Of a stretch of DNA of 64,000 nt, positions 1 to 10,142 are shown piece by piece. The number at the start of each line of letters is the position of its first letter. Position 1 is the first letter of the stretch. The notes under the pieces were generated by a model, which made no database searches, was not told the origin of the DNA, and worked only from the letters and a program-made list of their open reading frames with translations. Source of the stretch: an uncultured Saprospiraceae bacterium (GTDB lineage Bacteria; Bacteroidota; Bacteroidia; Chitinophagales; Saprospiraceae); the NCBI GenBank assembly GCA_937959275.1, contig CALGLU010000036.1:1-64000 (forward strand). Direction: 5' to 3'. A program made the translations under genes and the position numbers.

Positions 1-190
1 CCGGCCTTGATAGCTAAGGCTATCAAAGCGAACCTGTGCCTTGAGTAGACGCAAAACAACTGCTTTCATACAGCCATTTATTTAGTGCTTGAGACACTGG
101 GCTATCAGACCGAACCTGCGCCTAGTTCATGCACAAACTACTTTCAAATTCAACTAGTCATTTCAACGTTGACAAACCACTAGTTCTATT
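1..190 (+). repeat. Dispersed intergenic repeat, copy A (two degenerate sub-copies)
   Basis: Two related stretches are visible, about 20-70 and 100-187. The second reads GAACCTGCGCCTAGTTCATG, then a CAAACTAC block, and ends in TTGACAAACCACTAGTT. The same sequence recurs around 12412-12497 and 42895-42972, and more distantly (other arm) at 38000-38073. No ORF is carried. A hairpin terminator follows directly, so this copy, like the others, lies at the downstream end of a transcription unit, here one that would begin left of the window. Confidence 0.75.
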
Positions 191-203
191 CAGATACAAG
201 TGA

Positions 204-239
204 AAACCTCATTGGAATTAATCCAATGAGGTTTTTTTA
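204..239 (+). terminator. Rho-independent terminator
   Basis: Perfect 12-bp stem (205-216 with 222-233, AACCTCATTGGA and its complement), a short loop, then a run of seven T on the + strand. It would end a + strand gene lying left of the window, since no gene precedes it here. Confidence 0.75.
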
Positions 240-648
240 TTTAAAGACATCTTATCATTAAGAGGCTTTCCTGGAATAGAAAAAGAAAATTAACAATCCC
301 TCTTGTTTATATAATGACTTCAAAATCTTAATGTGAAAAATCATGGACTGCTCACAATTGAAAAACAATTGTTGACCCAAAAAAGTCTTTCAACAGACGT
401 TTTTGAGGTTAGCTTAAGGGAGAAATCTTAGCAAGGCAACCTTTTTCTTATTCACCCCATAATACCTCATATACAGTTCATGAGTCAAACTTTCAATAGC
501 TGAAACTAGAATCTAACATATCAATATTCCTTAAAAATAGTATCAGAGAACAGAGCCAATTATTTGATCTGTATAGCAAAGCCTTTGTTAAAAGGCCAAA
601 AACCAAGAGACTTTTTTCTTTATTAATTATCAATTAAAGACTTTAAAT
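240..648. other. Intergenic region, no gene seen
   Basis: AT-rich spacer before the first gene. No ORF worth calling and no RNA gene was recognised. It should hold the promoter of the 649-4134 gene, but I could not find an exact TAnnTTTG box with a correctly spaced TTG. Confidence 0.5.
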
Positions 649-3600
649 ATGTACCAGCGCTTAGTACTCCTTTTTCTATGTCTATGCATGACTTCCATGT
701 TGATGGCACAGCAAGCTTTTGATATTCATGTTGATTTTGACGAATGTATATCCAATTTCGGTGGGGATAACATGGATTATTCTGAGTTTCAGACTTCAGG
801 ACAGACTTGTACTTCTTTAAGTATTTCTGAAAACGGAATTTATAGACGTAATCCAGAAGTAAATAAACATTCATGTACACCAGGTGTGGGTAATACACCA
901 GGGATGTGCGTAGAAGCTGACCAAACTTGTGAATATCTTGCAGATAGTGATAGAGCTATCCGATTTGAAGTCATCGTTGATGCCTCTGCTCAAAATCCTG
1001 CGGGCATACGTAAAATAGAGTTTTATCAAAAATCTCCAGTATTCTATAATTGGATAAATGGGGCTGCTGGTATTAATAACATACCTAAACGATATAGTGT
1101 GAGGGTAACAGTTGGTGGCAATGAAATATATAGAATGCAAGACTTGTATACAACTGCTTCATGGGCGAAAAGATCTTTTGATTTTAGTCAAGTTGCAGAA
1201 TTTGTTGTTACAGAAAACACAACATTCTCTTTTGAATTGACAGCTTATTGTCCAATCAATAATGGTTCGGAAATCTCCGTATGGGATATTGACGAATTAA
1301 GTATATATGATTTAAATTCAAATGAGGGTATAGATGGTGGCACATTGACAGGAGGCCCATTTGCCTTTGACTCAGTAGGAGACGGTACACCAGATATGTT
1401 AGAAGCAGGTTCGATTACTTTAGCAAATGCACAAGGTGCGAACTCACAGTGGATCATAACAGATGATGAAGGTTATATTTTAGGCTTACCACCAATGCCA
1501 GGCGTTGTTGATTTTGACGGAGCAGGAGCAGGCACATGTTTGATTTGGCACTTGAGCTATGATGGCGAAGTGACAGGATTAGCAATGGGACTTAATGCAA
1601 ATGACTTAGCTGGTTGCTTCAGTCTGTCAAATAATATAGAAGTGGTAAGATCAGTCGCAGGCGATTGCCAAGCGAATGGTGGACAATTAATCGGAGGTCC
1701 ATTTGCCTTTGATTCAGTCGGAGACGGTACACCAGATATGTTAGAAGCAGGTTCGATAACTTTAGCGAATGCGCAAGGCGCGAACTCACAGTGGATCATA
1801 ACAGATGCACAAGGTTATATTTTAGGCTTACCTCCAATGCCGGGCGTTGTTAATTTTGACGGAGCAGGAGCAGGCACATGTTTGATCTGGCACTTGAGCT
1901 ATGATGGCGAAGTGACAGGACTTGCAATGGGTCTTAACGCAAATGACTTGGCAGGATGCTTTAGTTTATCAAATAATATAGAAGTAGTCAGATCAGTTGC
2001 AGGCGATTGCCAAGCGAATGGTGGAGAATTAATAGGTGGTCCATTTGCCTTTGACTCAGTCGGAGATGGTACACCAGATATGTTAGAAGCAGGTTCGATT
2101 ACTTTAGCAAATGCACAAGGCATGAACTCACAGTGGGTTGTAACAGATGATCAAGGAAATATTCTGGGTTTACCACCAATGCCATCTGTAGTTGACTTTG
2201 ATGGTGCGGGTGAAGGTGTTTGCTTGATCTGGCACTTAAGCTATGATGGAAAGATCACTGGTGCAGAAGTTGGCATGAATGCAAATGATATTACGGGCTG
2301 TTGGAGTTTGTCTAACTCAATCGAAGTGGTTAGAACGGAAGCAATAGTATGTGAAGTTGCTGGAGGTACATTGACAGGAGGTCCATTTGCTTTGGACTCA
2401 GTAGGAGATGGTACACCAGATATGTTAGAAGCAGGATCCATTACATTAGCAAATGCGCAAGGCATGAACTCACAGTGGGTCGTGACAGATGATCAAGGAA
2501 ATATTCTGGGTTTACCACCAATGCCATCTGTAGTTGACTTTGATAGTGCGGGTGAAGGTGTTTGCTTGATCTGGCACTTAAGCTATGATGGAGAGATCAC
2601 AGGTGCAGAAGTTGGGATGAATGCAAATGATATTACGGGCTGTTGGAGTTTGTCTAACTCAATTGTAGTTACCAGAACTGAAGCAATAGTATGCGAAGTT
2701 TCTGGAGGTACATTGACAGGAGGTCCATTTGCTTTCGACTCAGTAGGAGATGGTGCACCAGATATGTTAGAAGCAGGTGCGATTACACTAGCGAATGCAC
2801 AAGGCATGAACTCACAGTGGGTAGTAACAGATGATCAAGGAAATATTCTGGGTTTACCACCAATGCCATCTGTAGTTGACTTTGATGGTGCGGGTGCTGG
2901 TGTTTGCCTGATCTGGCACTTAAGCTATGATGGAGAGATCACAGGTGCAGAAGTTGGGATGAATGCAAATGATATTACGGGCTGTTGGAGTTTATCTAAC
3001 TCAATTGAAGTTACCAGAACTGAAGCAATAGTATGCGAAGTAGCTGGAGGTACATTAGCAGGAGGACCATTTGCTTTCTGTGTAGGTGATGGTGAAGCTG
3101 ATATTATTGCAGTTGATGGCATTACCCTTGAAGGCAATATTGGTACTAATTCGCAATGGGTCATCACTGATGATCAGGGTACTATATTAGGTTTACCACC
3201 TACTTTCTCAGAGGTTGATTTTGACGGAGCACCCGTAGGTACTTGCTTAGTGTGGCACTTGAGTTTCGAAGATGGTTTGATTGGAGCAGAAGTAGAGCTG
3301 AATGCGAATGATTTACAAGGTTGCTTTAGTTTGTCTAATCCAATTACCGTGACTAGAGATGCTGAAGGTGGCGCTTGTGGTGATGGAGCAGTAGACGATG
3401 GACCAGCCCAGGTCGTGATCAATGAAATCATTGAAGGTAGTGGGGTAGAGTTAAAAAATATTGGAAGCGAATCAATTGATATCTCATCTTATTGGTTATG
3501 TGACTTCCCAGCTTATGATAGATTAGATGATCTTGTTATCAATTGTGGTAGTCTACTCTTAGAGCCGGGTGAATCGATTACAGTGATAACTGATGACATC

Positions 3601-4134
3601 AGTGTAGATGGCGATGATGGTGAGATGGGATTGTATACGTCGAATAGTTTTAGCAGTTCTGCAGCCATTATAGATTATGTAGAATGGGGTGAAAGTGGTC
3701 ATGGTCGATCGGCGGTAGCTGTTGGTGCAAATGTTTGGTCTGCGGGTGACTTTGTTGCTTCATTTGCTAGTGGCAAATCTCTCAGCTACGATGGGGAAGG
3801 TGATGCTCCATCAGATTGGTCAGAAACAGATACAACTCCTTGTGAAGACAATGGATTTACAGAGAGGCCGATTAGTGATTTTGTCAAATTGGAAACCTTA
3901 CAAAATCCAGTGTTAGATCAGTTAGTTATGCGCATTACTTCAGAATCACCACTAAGAAAGGCTACTGTAGATATCAGAAACATAATGGGTGAAATTGTTA
4001 AAACCATGGAAATCGATATTTCTCAAAATCAAAAATTACACGCAGTAGACATTGCTGATGTCGCTGCCGGAATTTATTATATCTCGATTAGAGAGAATTA
4101 TGGAATAGTACAATCGACGATAGTGAAGCAGTAA
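649..4134 (+). CDS. Secreted repeat protein with lamin-tail domain and T9SS C-terminal domain
   Basis: A 1161-residue exported protein of unknown role, probably displayed on the cell surface or released through the type IX secretion system. Residues 1-20 are a signal peptide (ends MLMAQQ). Residues 21-225 form a Cys-containing domain I do not recognise. Six repeats of 114 residues start at residue 230 (GGTLTGGPFAFDSVGDG), each with a conserved Trp-His-Leu core and two or three Cys. Residues about 930-1065 look like a lamin-tail domain (VINEI...VELKN...ISSYWLCD). The last 80 residues are a T9SS sorting-type domain (VDIRNIMGEIV...GIYYISI). Repeats 1-2 and repeats 3-5 form two nearly identical groups at DNA level; repeat 6 is diverged. 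A terminator follows at 4181. Confidence 0.85.
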   Translation: MYQRLVLLFLCLCMTSMLMAQQAFDIHVDFDECISNFGGDNMDYSEFQTSGQTCTSLSISENGIYRRNPEVNKHSCTPGVGNTPGMCVEADQTCEYLADSDRAIRFEVIVDASAQNPAGIRKIEFYQKSPVFYNWINGAAGINNIPKRYSVRVTVGGNEIYRMQDLYTTASWAKRSFDFSQVAEFVVTENTTFSFELTAYCPINNGSEISVWDIDELSIYDLNSNEGIDGGTLTGGPFAFDSVGDGTPDMLEAGSITLANAQGANSQWIITDDEGYILGLPPMPGVVDFDGAGAGTCLIWHLSYDGEVTGLAMGLNANDLAGCFSLSNNIEVVRSVAGDCQANGGQLIGGPFAFDSVGDGTPDMLEAGSITLANAQGANSQWIITDAQGYILGLPPMPGVVNFDGAGAGTCLIWHLSYDGEVTGLAMGLNANDLAGCFSLSNNIEVVRSVAGDCQANGGELIGGPFAFDSVGDGTPDMLEAGSITLANAQGMNSQWVVTDDQGNILGLPPMPSVVDFDGAGEGVCLIWHLSYDGKITGAEVGMNANDITGCWSLSNSIEVVRTEAIVCEVAGGTLTGGPFALDSVGDGTPDMLEAGSITLANAQGMNSQWVVTDDQGNILGLPPMPSVVDFDSAGEGVCLIWHLSYDGEITGAEVGMNANDITGCWSLSNSIVVTRTEAIVCEVSGGTLTGGPFAFDSVGDGAPDMLEAGAITLANAQGMNSQWVVTDDQGNILGLPPMPSVVDFDGAGAGVCLIWHLSYDGEITGAEVGMNANDITGCWSLSNSIEVTRTEAIVCEVAGGTLAGGPFAFCVGDGEADIIAVDGITLEGNIGTNSQWVITDDQGTILGLPPTFSEVDFDGAPVGTCLVWHLSFEDGLIGAEVELNANDLQGCFSLSNPITVTRDAEGGACGDGAVDDGPAQVVINEIIEGSGVELKNIGSESIDISSYWLCDFPAYDRLDDLVINCGSLLLEPGESITVITDDISVDGDDGEMGLYTSNSFSSSAAIIDYVEWGESGHGRSAVAVGANVWSAGDFVASFASGKSLSYDGEGDAPSDWSETDTTPCEDNGFTERPISDFVKLETLQNPVLDQLVMRITSESPLRKATVDIRNIMGEIVKTMEIDISQNQKLHAVDIADVAAGIYYISIRENYGIVQSTIVKQ
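1336..3372 (+). repeat. Six in-frame 342-bp tandem repeats inside the surface protein gene
   Basis: The unit start (GGTGGCACA / GGTGGACAA) recurs at exact 342-bp spacing from 1336 (1336, 1678, 2020, 2362, 2704, then 3046). Copies 1-2 share long identical DNA blocks, as do copies 3-5, which implies recent duplication or gene conversion. The sixth copy is clearly older. Confidence 0.9.
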
Positions 4135-4180
4135 TGATGTTGGTTCATTATCCATAAATTAGTAAGTGATTATACCTTGT

Positions 4181-4229
4181 AAAAGCTGTGTCCCATTGAT
4201 TTGCAATGATGTGGGATACAGCTTTTTCT
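4181..4229 (+). terminator. Rho-independent terminator of the 649-4134 gene
   Basis: AAAGCTGTGTCCCA pairs with TGGGATACAGCTTT around a loop, followed by T5 on the + strand, 47 bp after the stop codon. Confidence 0.7.
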
Positions 4230-4800
4230 TTATAGGAGGATATGTCTTTATTTAGTTGGAGAGATATTTATTTGAAGAATAAATGACTTGCATTCGAATT
4301 TAGGTTAAAAATTCTTGTCCATGAAAGCTTGTTTTTTGAAATCAGTCTGACTTTAGAATAAACGCTTTAGAAGCGTACTCTAATTTTAGATTTTTAATAG
4401 TTTAAAGGATTTTTCTCAATTGTCAGGGCAAGTGATTGTGTACAAAGATTTCATATAAGCTTCAAAAATAGCGCCTAGTTAAACTTTGAATTTTGATGTC
4501 AATTCTACACTTTGTCTTACATGAATAAGTCAGCATGGCAAGAAGGTATGATATGATTTGACTCCAATTGTCATAACTGTAGATTGATTTGATGCGACGA
4601 TTTGGGTGTCAATATGATTAAGCTTGTCTATTCAATCATTGCATGCATCAAGATGGCACTATCGCTATCTGAATCGAGGTGGGATTTAACTGGCCGTTGT
4701 TTGATTTGCAATTTGTTCGTAAGAAAGATCTGTATCGATCAATTCCTTGTGAAAGAGTTGATTAAAGTTGGTTACCCTATTCATCGCGAATAAGTATTAA
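4230..4800. other. Long intergenic region, no gene supported
   Basis: About 570 bp without a convincing gene. A 63-codon open frame at 4602-4793 has no start context, signal, domain or recognisable composition and is left uncalled. No RNA gene or repeat family seen elsewhere in the window is present. Confidence 0.5.
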
Positions 4801-4808
4801 GAACAAAT

Positions 4809-4848
4809 AAAAAAACCTCCTTGGAACATATTCCAAGGAGGTTTTTAT
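4809..4848 (-). terminator. Bidirectional hairpin terminator
   Basis: A 13-bp perfect stem (4814-4826 with 4831-4843, AACCTCCTTGGAA and complement) is flanked by A-runs on the left and T-runs on the right, so it can act on both strands. It lies 20 bp downstream of the minus-strand lipoprotein gene, its likely client. Confidence 0.75.
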
Positions 4849-4867
4849 CTTTTATTCTATAGACTAA

Positions 4868-5560
4868 TTAATCTTCAAATATATCCTGAAGTGAAGCATT
4901 CAGCTCATTAAACCAAGTCGCTGTAAATTTAGCTCCAAGATTCGATTGAATAATATCTTCACCTAATTTCTGCTCCAACAAGACCGATCTGAACGAAGAT
5001 CCTGATGTCGTTGATGTCGTCGTTGTCGTGGATGAACTACCATCACCACAATTATTGCCTGAAGACGACGAAGATGTAGATGTATAAGTAGTTCCTGCAT
5101 CAAAATAGTAGCCATACATTGCTTTCAAAACTTGTGGTCCAGGCTGCTCTACTGAGCTATCATATTCGATACCGTCAGCTGTTCTAAGCAAACTAAAATT
5201 CTGTACTAACTCTTCTAATGTCACGGTCACATCCTCAACAACACTTGATTCATCTTTTAAATTTTGTAGATATACAGGAGAGACTAATTGATTAGACCTT
5301 GCGCTAAATGCCTGTTCTGTGTGCTGTCTGATTTGACCTTCACTATCAATTAACAAGCGCGTCATCACCTTGGTGTCTGTATTTAATACATCATAGCTAA
5401 ACATGATTGCAGGGACGCTATGGTTTTCTAAGTAGATTTCTGCCCGTTCTAAGTCAGTAAGACTTGCGTGACTCATCATTGGCTCTTCTTTGGAGCACGA
5501 ACTTAAGATACAAAGCAGCATGCATCCAAATAGAATATTTGTACAGATAGACTTTTTCAT
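4868..5560 (-). CDS. Predicted lipoprotein of unknown function
   Basis: A 230-residue protein with a lipoprotein signal: basic N-terminus, hydrophobic stretch and lipobox ILSSC with the lipid-accepting Cys at residue 22, followed by acidic SKEE. The middle part (35-150) is an ordinary soluble sequence I do not recognise. Residues about 155-190 are a low-complexity Ser/Thr tract around a single NNCGDG motif, a likely flexible linker. The last 40 residues (LLEQKLGEDIIQSN...) may form a helical tail. It stands alone between a terminator and the PA-domain gene, which is on the same strand 81 bp upstream, so co-transcription with that gene is possible. Family unknown; lipoprotein call is firm, function is not. 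Confidence 0.75.
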   Translation of the reverse strand: MKKSICTNILFGCMLLCILSSCSKEEPMMSHASLTDLERAEIYLENHSVPAIMFSYDVLNTDTKVMTRLLIDSEGQIRQHTEQAFSARSNQLVSPVYLQNLKDESSVVEDVTVTLEELVQNFSLLRTADGIEYDSSVEQPGPQVLKAMYGYYFDAGTTYTSTSSSSSGNNCGDGSSSTTTTTSTTSGSSFRSVLLEQKLGEDIIQSNLGAKFTATWFNELNASLQDIFED

Positions 5561-5641
5561 AATTGCGTTTTGAATTGAAAATATATTGCTAACATTAAAT
5601 TAACGTTTTATTTTGATAATTCGCTGTGTTGTAATATAAAA

Positions 5642-7993
5642 TTAGTGCTGTACAATGATAGGGAGTGTTTTAGTTCCCAGTTTAGTCGCCACTCGCAACA
5701 TATATGTTCCGTTAGGCAATCCACTAACATTTACGGGATAAGCACCTGAACCAACATTGTTTAAATTGTCAATACTTATGATTTTACCATCTATATTAGC
5801 GACGATCAAACTTACATCTGTTGGTTTATCAAAACTTAATTCTGCTGTAACAAATGCGTCTGCAGGATTTGGATAAACGCGTAGACTTTCATCCGGCAAA
5901 GGCACATCGTCCACTGGTGATGTCAAAGATATATCTAAGGTGATAAGTGGAGCAGGCGGAGTGAAGTCTGCAAAGCCTGTGTACCACGAAGGGTTACGAT
6001 CTGGTAAATAAATATAGACTCCTGACATTTCAGTATCATCATCAGCTACAAGTGTTAAGTCTTTATTTGGAATACCTGCGTCGCTTGTTGTATTATCATC
6101 AAAAAAGACCATAACTAGATATCTAGATCCTGGATCTAATTTGTCAATGCCTTCGTTTGTTAAATCAATAGAAACAAATTCTACAGCTGATGTATCAGTG
6201 AAAACATGCGTACCTGCAAAGATGACATCTATATTTGGGTGATTCAAATACGAATTATTTTCATTTTCAAATCCTTGAGGGAAGAAGCCCCCTCCATCAT
6301 CTTTCAATTTTAATAAAGCGACTTCTGCAAGAAAATTTTCCATTGATCCTCCTTCTGGATTGAAGGCTGAAAACTGAATTGTCAAGGCTTCAAATTTTCC
6401 AACTCCATTCGCTGTTGGGAAAAATGCCCCGATGCCCCACTGGTCTTCTGCACCAGCATATCTAAACGCTGTCGCTGATGAACCTGCACCTTTTGCAAAT
6501 GTCCCTTCAGTGATCGCAAAAAAGAAGGTCTCCGAATTATCTGTTAAATTGGTCTCTTCTTCATCCAATACAGTGATGTCATATTCCATTCGATACACGC
6601 CAACTTCTAATTCATTTGGAACATATAGTCTAGGATCATTTGGACCGTTCTGTATGGCTATAAAAGCGGTGTCTTGGGCTGCAATGTTGTTAAAGTCAAC
6701 TGAATCTGCATGAACAATCGCACCGGAATTATTATCAGATATTACTACTTTGAAGCGAACGTTAATTGGCTCTGCTCCATTGTTAATAACATCTGTCGCA
6801 AACAAAAATGTATCTGCATCAGCATGTGTAATCGGAACAGCAAAATTTAGTGGCGTATAGAATGCATTCTCAATTTTAGCATTAATACCCGTAAAATTAA
6901 TGATCTGAATATCATCAATAGCCCAGAAATAGTAATCTCGAGCAAATCTAAATCTGACTTGTAGTTGATCAGCCCCGTCAACGCCTACCAAAGGAAAGCG
7001 CTGAATACCAAAGCTGGTTTGATTCGCCTCAAGATTCGTATTAATTTGTAGTTGTTCCCACGTAGTCCCGCCGTCAGTTGTCCATTCCAAGAATGTTTCT
7101 GAATCAAATGGGCGTATACCTTGCGTGAATTTTATACCAATTAAATCACCTGCTGTTGTCGTCGTTAGATCATACACAGGTGAAGTGATAACGCCCTCTT
7201 GAAAGGCAGGACATGTTCCCGATCCCTGAGCTGTACCACCACTATCTAGAAAGTCAGAGTCAAATACAATAAATCCATCACATGGCGTCGTCGAAATCAA
7301 CTCAAATGAGGTACTACTAAAGAGCCCTCTTCCTAAATCTCCCTGATCTCTCCATTCCCATAGCGCATTGCCAGCACTTGCACCATTCCCACAAAAAAGT
7401 CCTTCTGCAGTCCAGCCATTCAGGCCACCCGTAAAACTTTCTGTAAACAAAACTTCATCATCAGCATTGGCATCAACAAAACCAAAATCCAATCGTTCTG
7501 TCACGACAGTAACCCCGTTATCGATTTCAGCTTTAATCGTAGTACAATCACTCATTCTCATAAAAAACGCAGGGATGGTAACGTTAAGCGCAGCTATTTC
7601 ATCATCCGATGCACCCAGAGCAATGAGTGTATCATTAGCGGTATTGTTACAGATAATAATGGCTATTGCACCAAAATCTTCAGCGACGTCAGCTTTTTCA
7701 ATAAAATTACATGACCCTCTATCGACAAACGCTATCTTGCCGTCTACATCTAAGCCTAGCTGACGTGCATTCGCACACGCTTCTGTATCTGTACCAGCAT
7801 TCCCCAAAGCGAGCTCCCCTGCTATCTCACTCGCGCAATCTAAAGCGCCAAATTCAGATGTTGATGACATATCGTAAGTACCTGCAATTGAGGCAGGAGA
7901 TTGTACGATTAGACTAAAGTTTTCACCTTGAGAATAGCCCATTGAGGCTATCAAAAGAAGAAGGAATGAAAGAAGTGTATACCGTCGCTTCAT
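5642..7993 (-). CDS. PA-domain secreted protein with T9SS C-terminal domain
   Basis: A 783-residue exported protein. Residues 1-21 are a signal peptide (ends SMGYSQ). Residues about 45-160 fit a protease-associated (PA) domain (GKIAFVDRGSCNFIEKA, then GAIAIIICNN, IPAFFM), a module usually attached to secreted proteases. Residues about 185-370 resemble a MAM/jelly-roll-type domain (WEWRDQGDLG, WTTDGGTTWEQLQ, FRFARDYYFWAIDDIQI). The C-terminal 75 residues are a classical T9SS type-A domain (LRVYPNPADAFV ... GTYMLRVATKLGTKTLPI). No peptidase catalytic motif was found, so it is probably a substrate-binding or surface protein rather than an enzyme. Similar proteins are common in Saprospiraceae. 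Confidence 0.85.
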   Translation of the reverse strand: MKRRYTLLSFLLLLIASMGYSQGENFSLIVQSPASIAGTYDMSSTSEFGALDCASEIAGELALGNAGTDTEACANARQLGLDVDGKIAFVDRGSCNFIEKADVAEDFGAIAIIICNNTANDTLIALGASDDEIAALNVTIPAFFMRMSDCTTIKAEIDNGVTVVTERLDFGFVDANADDEVLFTESFTGGLNGWTAEGLFCGNGASAGNALWEWRDQGDLGRGLFSSTSFELISTTPCDGFIVFDSDFLDSGGTAQGSGTCPAFQEGVITSPVYDLTTTTAGDLIGIKFTQGIRPFDSETFLEWTTDGGTTWEQLQINTNLEANQTSFGIQRFPLVGVDGADQLQVRFRFARDYYFWAIDDIQIINFTGINAKIENAFYTPLNFAVPITHADADTFLFATDVINNGAEPINVRFKVVISDNNSGAIVHADSVDFNNIAAQDTAFIAIQNGPNDPRLYVPNELEVGVYRMEYDITVLDEEETNLTDNSETFFFAITEGTFAKGAGSSATAFRYAGAEDQWGIGAFFPTANGVGKFEALTIQFSAFNPEGGSMENFLAEVALLKLKDDGGGFFPQGFENENNSYLNHPNIDVIFAGTHVFTDTSAVEFVSIDLTNEGIDKLDPGSRYLVMVFFDDNTTSDAGIPNKDLTLVADDDTEMSGVYIYLPDRNPSWYTGFADFTPPAPLITLDISLTSPVDDVPLPDESLRVYPNPADAFVTAELSFDKPTDVSLIVANIDGKIISIDNLNNVGSGAYPVNVSGLPNGTYMLRVATKLGTKTLPIIVQH

Positions 7994-8114
7994 ATGTCTT
8001 TATTTCTTTAATTAATGATTTAAGCCTCAAAATAATGTAAAAACACGTATCCCATAGGGTAATTGAGGAATTTGATTTGACAAATTTTGGTTTTTATTGG
8101 TGCTTAAAAGTGTC

Positions 8115-9326
8115 TTAGAAACGAATCAAATCGAGCATTCGTTGAGTGGCACCTGCATGTTCTGTTAAGTATGACTGTAGATTTTCCCTTAAAATGGGTG
8201 AAAGTCCTTCTTTACTTGCAGCTATTTCATTGCGTAATTCACCCTCACTTTCAATACATGTTAACACACCCATTTTAGCCAAATTAACGGCATCTTGAAA
8301 TTTATCGATATTTGGACCTGACAGGATAGGGATCTCAAAGACTGCAGCTTCTAATACACTATGAACACCCTCATCAAACCCACCTCCAATAAAGGCAATG
8401 TGAGCATATCGATAGAGATACTTCAGATCACCAAGTGTATCCACAATGAGAACCGACTTTTGTTGGTCTCCAGCCGTAAATCTGCTTAGCAGGCAATAGT
8501 CATCCTGAAGTTGTGTTGGTAAACATTGTGCGTCAAACTGTGAGGGATCATGTGGCACCAGTATGAGTTTCATCCCGCTCATTGTAACAAAAGCACTCAG
8601 GATAATTTTATCATCAGCTTTCAACGTACTCCCGCCTAATAAAACGGATGCTCCTGAAGCAAAATCTTCAATTTTCGGATATTCATGAGTTGTTTTTGAA
8701 TTTTGAATGACTTGATCGACTCTTGAGTTGCCAACAAGCTGTACATTTTGATATGCAGCACGAGCCATGAGATCTAATGAAATTTTGTCCTGAAGGAAAA
8801 TCTTATCGACGCTTCTCAAAGGATTTGTAAGAAAATGTAGACTCTTATTTAGCCACCAATGATTTGGTCTTACATAGGTGCTGATATAATAAATGGGAAT
8901 ACCAGACTGTAGAGATTCCTTAATCATATTGGGCCAATATTCATTTTGTGACACCAGTAAAACATTGGGCTGAAGTGTTTTGAATAATCGCTGCATGGCA
9001 CCTCTTGTGTCAAATGGTAAATAGAAACAATAGTCAATTAGCGGGTGAGTGTGTAGTGGCTTAAATCCTGAAGGAGAGAAAAAGCTAACAATAATTGTAT
9101 GTTCAGCTTTATCCGCATACGCTTTTAATAAAGGTAATATGCCTTCAAATTCTCCATATGATGAACAATGAAACCAAATCCGCTTTTTTGAGTTGTCTGA
9201 TTGGAATAGGTAATTGCTTGAGGCGGGTTTTCGATGAAGCAGAGCTTGTTTAATCCTTGGTGAAAAAACAGAGAGTAGGGGCGCTAATTTTAAAAATATG
9301 TTTAGTATTAGGTTATAAAGATTCAA
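8115..9326 (-). CDS. waaA: 3-deoxy-D-manno-octulosonic acid (Kdo) transferase
   Basis: Transfers Kdo from CMP-Kdo to the lipid A precursor at the inner membrane, an essential step of LPS synthesis. The 403-residue length, the N-terminal hydrophobic anchor (YNLILNIFLKLAPLL), the motif SSYGEFEG with the expected catalytic Glu at residue 59, NEYWPN around 129, and the GT-B C-terminal motif GGGFDEGVHSVLEAA are those of the KdtA/WaaA family. The frame starts with TTG at 9326; the frame upstream reaches a stop within about 14 codons without an ATG, so TTG is the best available start. It is divergent from the membrane protein gene at 9438 and is not in an operon. Confidence 0.93.
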   Translation of the reverse strand: MNLYNLILNIFLKLAPLLSVFSPRIKQALLHRKPASSNYLFQSDNSKKRIWFHCSSYGEFEGILPLLKAYADKAEHTIIVSFFSPSGFKPLHTHPLIDYCFYLPFDTRGAMQRLFKTLQPNVLLVSQNEYWPNMIKESLQSGIPIYYISTYVRPNHWWLNKSLHFLTNPLRSVDKIFLQDKISLDLMARAAYQNVQLVGNSRVDQVIQNSKTTHEYPKIEDFASGASVLLGGSTLKADDKIILSAFVTMSGMKLILVPHDPSQFDAQCLPTQLQDDYCLLSRFTAGDQQKSVLIVDTLGDLKYLYRYAHIAFIGGGFDEGVHSVLEAAVFEIPILSGPNIDKFQDAVNLAKMGVLTCIESEGELRNEIAASKEGLSPILRENLQSYLTEHAGATQRMLDLIRF

Positions 9327-9437
9327 TCTATCTGCTTGTGCGACGAATATAACTGATGCATGGGATTAAAATGATATACTTGATGGATATTGTTCTACTT
9401 TAGAATTACATAATTTAAATATTATCAACTTGGGCAT

Positions 9438-10142
9438 ATGATTAAAGATTTACCAATATGGGTTAACCTATTATTCTTACTTGGAGTTTTCTATACAATT
9501 TACTCTTTGTATCTCTCAAATGGACGGTCTAAAAAACTGTTAGTTAGCATTGTACTGTGGACAAGTATTCAATCCATATTGGCATACACGGGTTTTTATT
9601 TAGTGATGGATACTACGGTGCCAAGATTTGCTTTTGTACTACTACCTACAATTCTATTCATAGGCTACGCCTTGTTACCTGCTCAAATTGAGTGGATGCA
9701 TCGACATCGTGATCTGAATATAAGTACCTTCTTACACACAGTCAGAATCGTTGTTGAAATTGTATTGTTGTATTTGTTTTTCTATAAAATGGTCCCACAG
9801 CTCATGACCTTCGAAGGACGAAATTTTGATATACTAGCGGGACTGACCGCGCCAATCATTGGTTATTTATTTCTCAAGAATAAAATAGGACTCAATGCCT
9901 TGCTCATATGGAATTTCATTGGTTTGTGTCTAGTCTTATTTATCTTGATAAATGGATTGTTATCTGCGGAACTACCGATTCAACAATTCGGCTTTGATCA
10001 GCCGAATAGAGCGATTACGTATTTCCCATTTATCTTATTACCAGCAGTCGTTGTACCAATTGTGATCTATACACATATTACTGATATCATTCAAATTAGA
10101 CGGATCTTGTTAAATCAAAATCAAAATTATAAACAAAATTAA
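9438..10142 (+). CDS. Polytopic membrane protein of unknown function
   Basis: A 234-residue protein made almost entirely of hydrophobic helices: I count about six to seven membrane segments (starting near residues 8, 33, 57, 98, 130, 153 and 195). A short basic loop (EWMHRHRDLN) lies after the third. The C-terminus is polar (RRILLNQNQNYKQN) and runs straight into an A-rich direct repeat. No family motif recognised. The ATG at 9438 is chosen because the hydrophobic segment begins right after it. It is divergent from waaA, and convergent with the aminotransferase gene. Confidence 0.7.
   Translation: MIKDLPIWVNLLFLLGVFYTIYSLYLSNGRSKKLLVSIVLWTSIQSILAYTGFYLVMDTTVPRFAFVLLPTILFIGYALLPAQIEWMHRHRDLNISTFLHTVRIVVEIVLLYLFFYKMVPQLMTFEGRNFDILAGLTAPIIGYLFLKNKIGLNALLIWNFIGLCLVLFILINGLLSAELPIQQFGFDQPNRAITYFPFILLPAVVVPIVIYTHITDIIQIRRILLNQNQNYKQN

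Noticed and set aside
4602-4793. 63-codon plus-strand ORF in the long spacer
   Set aside because: No start context, signal, motif or unusual composition; in a repeat-free AT-rich region it is expected by chance.
5642-7993. PA-domain protein as a secreted protease
   Set aside because: The PA domain is usual in proteases, but no catalytic Ser, Asp, His or zinc motif was found in the rest of the 783 residues.
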